DNA of 16,815 bases from Spirochaetaceae bacterium (lineage in GTDB: Bacteria; Spirochaetota; Spirochaetia; DSM-2461), in assembly GCA_003246505.1 (NCBI GenBank), contig QKAI01000369.1, forward strand, positions 1 through 16,815, in the 5' to 3' direction. Below are positions 13,711-16,815 of the stretch, in pieces; the stretch's first letter is position 1; each line of letters starts with the position of its first letter. The notes below the pieces were generated by a model that did no database searches, was not told the DNA's origin, and saw nothing but the letters and a program-made list of their open reading frames with translations. Made by a program: the position numbers and the translations under genes.

Positions 13711-14838
13711 ATGGAACGATATTTAAAAGATTTAAAAAAAAAGTGGAAAATATCCCTGGATCTGCTGGCCGAGGAGGTTGAAGCCCCCATAGGGTTCATC
13801 GTCCGATTCCTTCCGGATGCCTGGGAGATTTTTGTCACGAATTCCGCAGGGGAGTCCCCCTTCCCCTGCGGGGTCAGGCAGGCGGGCAGCCTGTCCGACC
13901 TCAGCCTGGATTCCCTGGCCGGGGAGGGTATCTTCTCCCATCCCATAGACCATGATCACCTCTCCCGTGAGCTGGGAACCTACATCTGCGAAAATGATCT
14001 GAGCCATTACTGCGGTCTCACCGTCACCCACCGGGAGGAGCTCTTCGGCATCCTTTTTCTGGGGGGCTCTTCCCCCTTTTCCTGGGACGACAGGAGGGAA
14101 AACTTCTTCCGGCGCTTTAAAACGATGATGGAGGAGGATCTTGAAGTGCTCGCCGACAAGGCCCGCTTCGGAGAGGAGCTCCGGGAAGCGCGGGAGGAAT
14201 ATTTGCTCACGAGCATGGAGAATTCGGATTTCCTGAAAACGGTGACCCGGGAGATCTCCCATCCCATCAACGCCATCGCGGGCTACTCCCGCATCATTGC
14301 CAAATCGGCCGGCTCGGAGCTGCAGGACTACGCCCGGGTCATAAACGAGAACAGAACCCTTCTGCAGGAGATCCTTCTCTCCCTGAGGGAATTCTCCCGG
14401 TCAGAGGGGGGGGAAGGGGAGATCCATCCCGAGGAGATTCCCATTCTGCCCCTGATGGACGATCTCCACCGTTCCCACGAGTCCAGCATGCCCCGGGGCG
14501 TGACCCTGGTCACCCGCATCCGCTGCCCCGCCGACTTCACCCTGTATACGGACGGGCGATACGTGCGGCAGATCCTCTCACGGCTTCTGGATAACGCGGA
14601 GCAGAACACCTGCCGGGGGGAGATTAAGATTGAGTGCTGCCTGGACAAGAGCCTGGAACATTTCGATTTCACCGTTTCCGATACGGGGCAGGGGAGCGAA
14701 ACCGCCCCGGGCCTGGATATCCCCCGCGCCCTCTCGGAGAAGCTGGGGGGAAAGCTGACCGTCCAATCCGACGGGGGAGGGGGATCGGTGTTCACCCTGG
14801 CCCTGCCCCTGGACAGCCACCATAGGGCTTCCGCCTGA
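13711..14838 (+). CDS. Soluble histidine-kinase-like protein, probably a pseudokinase
   Basis: A 375-residue cytoplasmic protein. Residues ~15-150 look like a GAF-type sensor (IGFIVRFLPDAWEIFVTNSAG through CGLTVTHREELFGILFLGG). A helical linker leads to a HisKA-like hairpin (~172-240), and residues ~275-370 form a HATPase_c domain with LLDNAEQNT (N box) and DTGQG (G1, Asp324). Two key parts are abnormal. Aligned without gaps to the usual S-H-E-x-R-T-P, the sequence reads T-R180-E-I-S-H184-P, so the phospho-acceptor position is arginine. Only a few residues separate DTGQG from GLDI, where active kinases have a ~25-residue ATP lid ending in GLGL. There is no receiver domain or adjacent response regulator. 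It may act as a non-catalytic sensor or partner of another kinase. Confidence 0.82.
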   Translation: MERYLKDLKKKWKISLDLLAEEVEAPIGFIVRFLPDAWEIFVTNSAGESPFPCGVRQAGSLSDLSLDSLAGEGIFSHPIDHDHLSRELGTYICENDLSHYCGLTVTHREELFGILFLGGSSPFSWDDRRENFFRRFKTMMEEDLEVLADKARFGEELREAREEYLLTSMENSDFLKTVTREISHPINAIAGYSRIIAKSAGSELQDYARVINENRTLLQEILLSLREFSRSEGGEGEIHPEEIPILPLMDDLHRSHESSMPRGVTLVTRIRCPADFTLYTDGRYVRQILSRLLDNAEQNTCRGEIKIECCLDKSLEHFDFTVSDTGQGSETAPGLDIPRALSEKLGGKLTVQSDGGGGSVFTLALPLDSHHRASA

Positions 14839-14839
14839 T

Positions 14840-15844
14840 TTATGCGAGAAATTCCGCCTGCACGGCCCCTTCCATCCTCTCCAGATTCTCCATCTTGCCG
14901 AAGAGGATGAGGGCGTCGTTCGGCTCCATGGTCATATCCGCCAGCCCGGCGGTCATGATCTGGCTGCCCCTTTGAATCCCCATGACCGAAATTTCGAAGA
15001 GTTCCCTGAGCCGGGCCTGTTTGAGATTCTGCCCGACCAGGGTGCATTTTTCGGTGATGAGAAATTTTTCCACGTGGAATTCATCCTGCCCGTCCAGGTA
15101 GAATTTGTCTATGTAGTCCACCGCCGCCGGCGTCAGGGCGCTCAGAATCATGCGGCTCCCGCCGATCCGCTCGGGATTGATGACGAAATTCGCCCCCGCC
15201 CTCATCAGCTTCTTCTCGCTCTCCCTCTTCTCGGCGCTGCAGATGATGTTCAGATCCTCCCGGAGCTCCCGCGCCGTGAGGCAGATCAGGAGGTTCTCCG
15301 CATCGCTGCGGACGGCCAGGAGGGCCGAGGCCCGGTCTATCCCCCCTCTCTGGAGAATCTCCTCCTCCGAGGGATCCCCCACGATGAGGGCCCCGCTTTC
15401 CGCGAAGGGCTCCAGTTTCTTTTCATCCCGGTCGATGAGCACGAAGGCAATGTTCTTCTGCTTCAGCTGTTCCACGATATGGACGGACATGCCCTCGGCC
15501 CCGCACAAGATGATGTGGCCGTTGTAGCGCCGGATTTTTTTTATCATTCGTCTGCTCCTGGACTGGATGGTCAGATTGGATTCTATGAAGGAACTCAGGA
15601 GGTTTCCCGCCAGATAGGTAAAGGCGATGATGCAGAGGGGCACCATGAAGAGGGCGAAGACCTTGCCCGCCGTGGTCCGGGGGACCAGATCGCCGTAGCC
15701 GATGGTCAGCATGGAGGTGAACGTCATCCACAGGGCGTCGAAGAAGCTCAGGTCCTCAAAAAGACCGAACCCCAGAACCGCAAGCAGGGCGAGTAAAAAC
15801 AGGGTGGCCACTATGATGAATCGGTTGCGTCTGCCCTTCTCCAT
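14840..15844 (-). CDS. Potassium channel with RCK (TrkA-N/TrkA-C) domains
   Basis: A 334-residue channel subunit. Membrane helix 1 is at ~9-28, the pore helix at ~37-46, the selectivity filter TIGYGD at 47-52, and membrane helix 2 at ~61-85. The cytoplasmic RCK domain begins NGHIILCGAEGMSVHIVEQL (108-127) with an acidic LIDRDEKKLE nucleotide-binding turn, as in TrkA-N. TrkA-C follows at ~255-334. The layout matches MthK/Kch-type channels that open with cytosolic ligands. The start at 15844 (MEKGRRNRF) puts the basic tail just before helix 1. The frame is open to an ATG at 15934, which would add 30 unconvincing residues. GGAG is 12 bases upstream, too far; a promoter ending six bases before this ATG suggests a leaderless message. 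It converges with the kinase-like gene with one base between the stops. Confidence 0.9.
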   Translation of the reverse strand: MEKGRRNRFIIVATLFLLALLAVLGFGLFEDLSFFDALWMTFTSMLTIGYGDLVPRTTAGKVFALFMVPLCIIAFTYLAGNLLSSFIESNLTIQSRSRRMIKKIRRYNGHIILCGAEGMSVHIVEQLKQKNIAFVLIDRDEKKLEPFAESGALIVGDPSEEEILQRGGIDRASALLAVRSDAENLLICLTARELREDLNIICSAEKRESEKKLMRAGANFVINPERIGGSRMILSALTPAAVDYIDKFYLDGQDEFHVEKFLITEKCTLVGQNLKQARLRELFEISVMGIQRGSQIMTAGLADMTMEPNDALILFGKMENLERMEGAVQAEFLA

Positions 15845-15850
15845 GGCCCC

Positions 15851-15879
15851 ATTGTACTCCGAAAGGACCGTGAGGACAA
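15851..15879 (-). promoter_or_regulatory. Predicted promoter of the channel gene (leaderless)
   Basis: On the minus strand TTGTCC (15874-15879), 17 bases, TACAAT (15851-15856), then six bases and the ATG. Transcription would start on or next to the start codon. Confidence 0.45.
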
Positions 15880-15944
15880 TCCCGGTTTTCCGGGGTAAAT
15901 CGGAGGTGATGAGGAAATTACTGGCTCCCCCCATTTTTGTGTAC

Positions 15945-15950
15945 TATAAT
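15945..15950 (+). promoter_or_regulatory. -10 element of the PAS sensor gene
   Basis: A perfect TATAAT seven bases before the ATG at 15958. No good -35 sits at 16-18 bases; TGGCTC at 15922-15927 is a poor match. A regulated promoter or another sigma factor is possible. Confidence 0.4.
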
Positions 15951-15957
15951 TAGGGTA

Positions 15958-16815
15958 ATGGGAAAATCCATGAAAAAGAGGGGCGTGCCCCTCCTGTTTC
16001 TTCCGGCAGTGGTGGGACTGTTTCTGCTGATACTGCTCTTTCCTCCCTTTTTTCACCGAATCGTGATGCACTCCGCAGAAAAGGTCATGTCCGAGGGGGT
16101 ACTGAGGGGGAAAACGCTCTACGGTGAGCGCAAGAGGCAGGAGCTGGGCAGCGACATGATCACCTGGATCGGGATCCTTGAGGATTTTAACGGGGATTCC
16201 CTCTACGGCGGTCTGCCGGAGGAGGAGCGGAAGCTCCTTATCATAGAAAAGGTCCGGGAAGGAACCCTCCCCTTCCTCGTCAGGGACCGGGAGGGCCGCA
16301 CCTACGGCCTGTCTCCGGAGGACCCCCCTCTGCCCGTGACGGACGCCGCTCCCGAGGGGACCCTGGTCCTCTGGGGGGACAGGGATCTCTTTCTCCAACC
16401 CTACGGGAGATGGGACTGGACCCTGGGGGTCTACACGGCGGGGCGGGAGAGTTATCTGGAGGAGTTCATCTCCCTCTACAGGAGCGTCCTCTCCATCGTC
16501 TTCGTGGGGAGCGAGAGGAAAGTGACCCTCCTCTTCTATGTCATCGCCGTCATGTTCCTGGTCGTCTTTCTCTACCTCTACTCCCTTCTTCTGGAAAACA
16601 TCAAGAAGGACAGGGAGCTGACCCACTACTACGAAGCCCTGGACGAGTCCCTCTGCCTCATGGTCACCGACAGCAGGGGACTGATCACCCGGGTCAACAG
16701 GAACTACGAAAAACTGAGCGGATACGGGGAAGCTGAACTTCTCAATAACCCCCACTATATCAATCATCATCCCGATTTCGTCGCCCAGCAGAGGGAGGCC
16801 ATGGGGAAATCCCTG
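15958..16815 (+). CDS. Membrane sensor with periplasmic domain and PAS domain (cut by right edge)
   Basis: An open frame of 286 codons running off the right edge. A basic start (MGKSMKKRG) and a membrane helix (~10-31, LLFLPAVVGLFLLILLF) are followed by ~155 extracytoplasmic residues of unknown, probably ligand-binding, type (containing MITWIGILEDFNGDSLYGGL and VLWGDRDLFLQPYGRWDWTLGVY, somewhat Cache-like). A second helix (~190-213, LLFYVIAVMFLVVFLYLYS) leads to a cytoplasmic PAS domain (ALDESLCLMVTDSRGLITRV then NRNYEKLSGYGEAELLNNPH). The output domain (kinase, cyclase or phosphatase) is beyond the edge. ATG 15958 lies seven bases after TATAAT; ATG 15970, with GGGA seven bases upstream, is an equally possible start. 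It is divergent from the channel gene. Confidence 0.85.
   Translation, partial: MGKSMKKRGVPLLFLPAVVGLFLLILLFPPFFHRIVMHSAEKVMSEGVLRGKTLYGERKRQELGSDMITWIGILEDFNGDSLYGGLPEEERKLLIIEKVREGTLPFLVRDREGRTYGLSPEDPPLPVTDAAPEGTLVLWGDRDLFLQPYGRWDWTLGVYTAGRESYLEEFISLYRSVLSIVFVGSERKVTLLFYVIAVMFLVVFLYLYSLLLENIKKDRELTHYYEALDESLCLMVTDSRGLITRVNRNYEKLSGYGEAELLNNPHYINHHPDFVAQQREAMGKSL

Noticed and set aside
15811..16770. Minus-strand 319-codon frame at the right end
   Set aside because: It is Pro/Gly/Val/Asp-rich shadow sequence. The plus strand in the same region encodes two membrane helices and a PAS start in one uninterrupted frame to the edge.
1..16815. CRISPR arrays, tRNA or rRNA genes, insertion sequences, phage genes
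   Set aside because: No regularly spaced repeats, cloverleaf sequences, transposase motifs or terminal repeats were seen by eye. A tRNAscan or repeat search was not possible.

Overview
The window looks like chromosomal DNA of a moderately GC-rich Gram-negative bacterium. It encodes a periplasmic LolA-type carrier, a RodZ-type shape protein and many signalling proteins. The lolA-rodZ-rimO order, the PocR-domain protein and the overall gene style suggest a free-living member of the Spirochaetota. That assignment is an inference; no rRNA or other phylogenetic marker is present.

Layout. 1-1104: start of a PocR-domain sensory gene running off the left edge (-), divergent from a protein with a C-terminal J domain (+). 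1118-6345: a complete galacturonate (hexuronate) operon on the minus strand, in the order GntR regulator, uxaB, uxaA, uxaC, ending in a strong hairpin terminator. Its promoter has a consensus -35/-10 pair with one ExuR/UxuR-like operator filling the spacer and a second at the transcription start. UxaC, UxaB and UxaA convert galacturonate to tagaturonate, altronate and then 2-keto-3-deoxygluconate. The kinase, aldolase and transporter needed to complete the pathway are not in the window. 6346-6667: a 320-base gap that appears to hold an orphan minus-strand RNA with its own promoter, a complex fold and a textbook terminator. This is the best candidate for something undescribed. 6668-7270: a manganese-type superoxide dismutase (+).

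7272-13629: a tightly packed minus-strand operon in transcription order lolA, rodZ, rimO, pcrA/uvrD, a short degenerate class III aminotransferase-like protein, and a small three-helix membrane protein. All junctions are overlapping or nearly so, which points to translational coupling. 13711-14838: a soluble histidine-kinase-like protein (+) that appears to lack the phospho-acceptor histidine and the ATP lid. 14840-15844: a two-helix potassium channel with RCK domains (-). 15958-16815: a membrane-anchored sensor with a periplasmic domain and the start of a PAS domain (+), cut by the right edge.

A recurring pattern is that stand-alone genes (PocR protein, J-domain protein, channel, PAS sensor) have a -10-like hexamer only 6-7 bases before the start codon and little or no Shine-Dalgarno sequence, suggesting leaderless mRNAs. 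The operon genes and sod have normal ribosome binding sites. No tRNA, rRNA, CRISPR array, insertion sequence or phage gene was seen.
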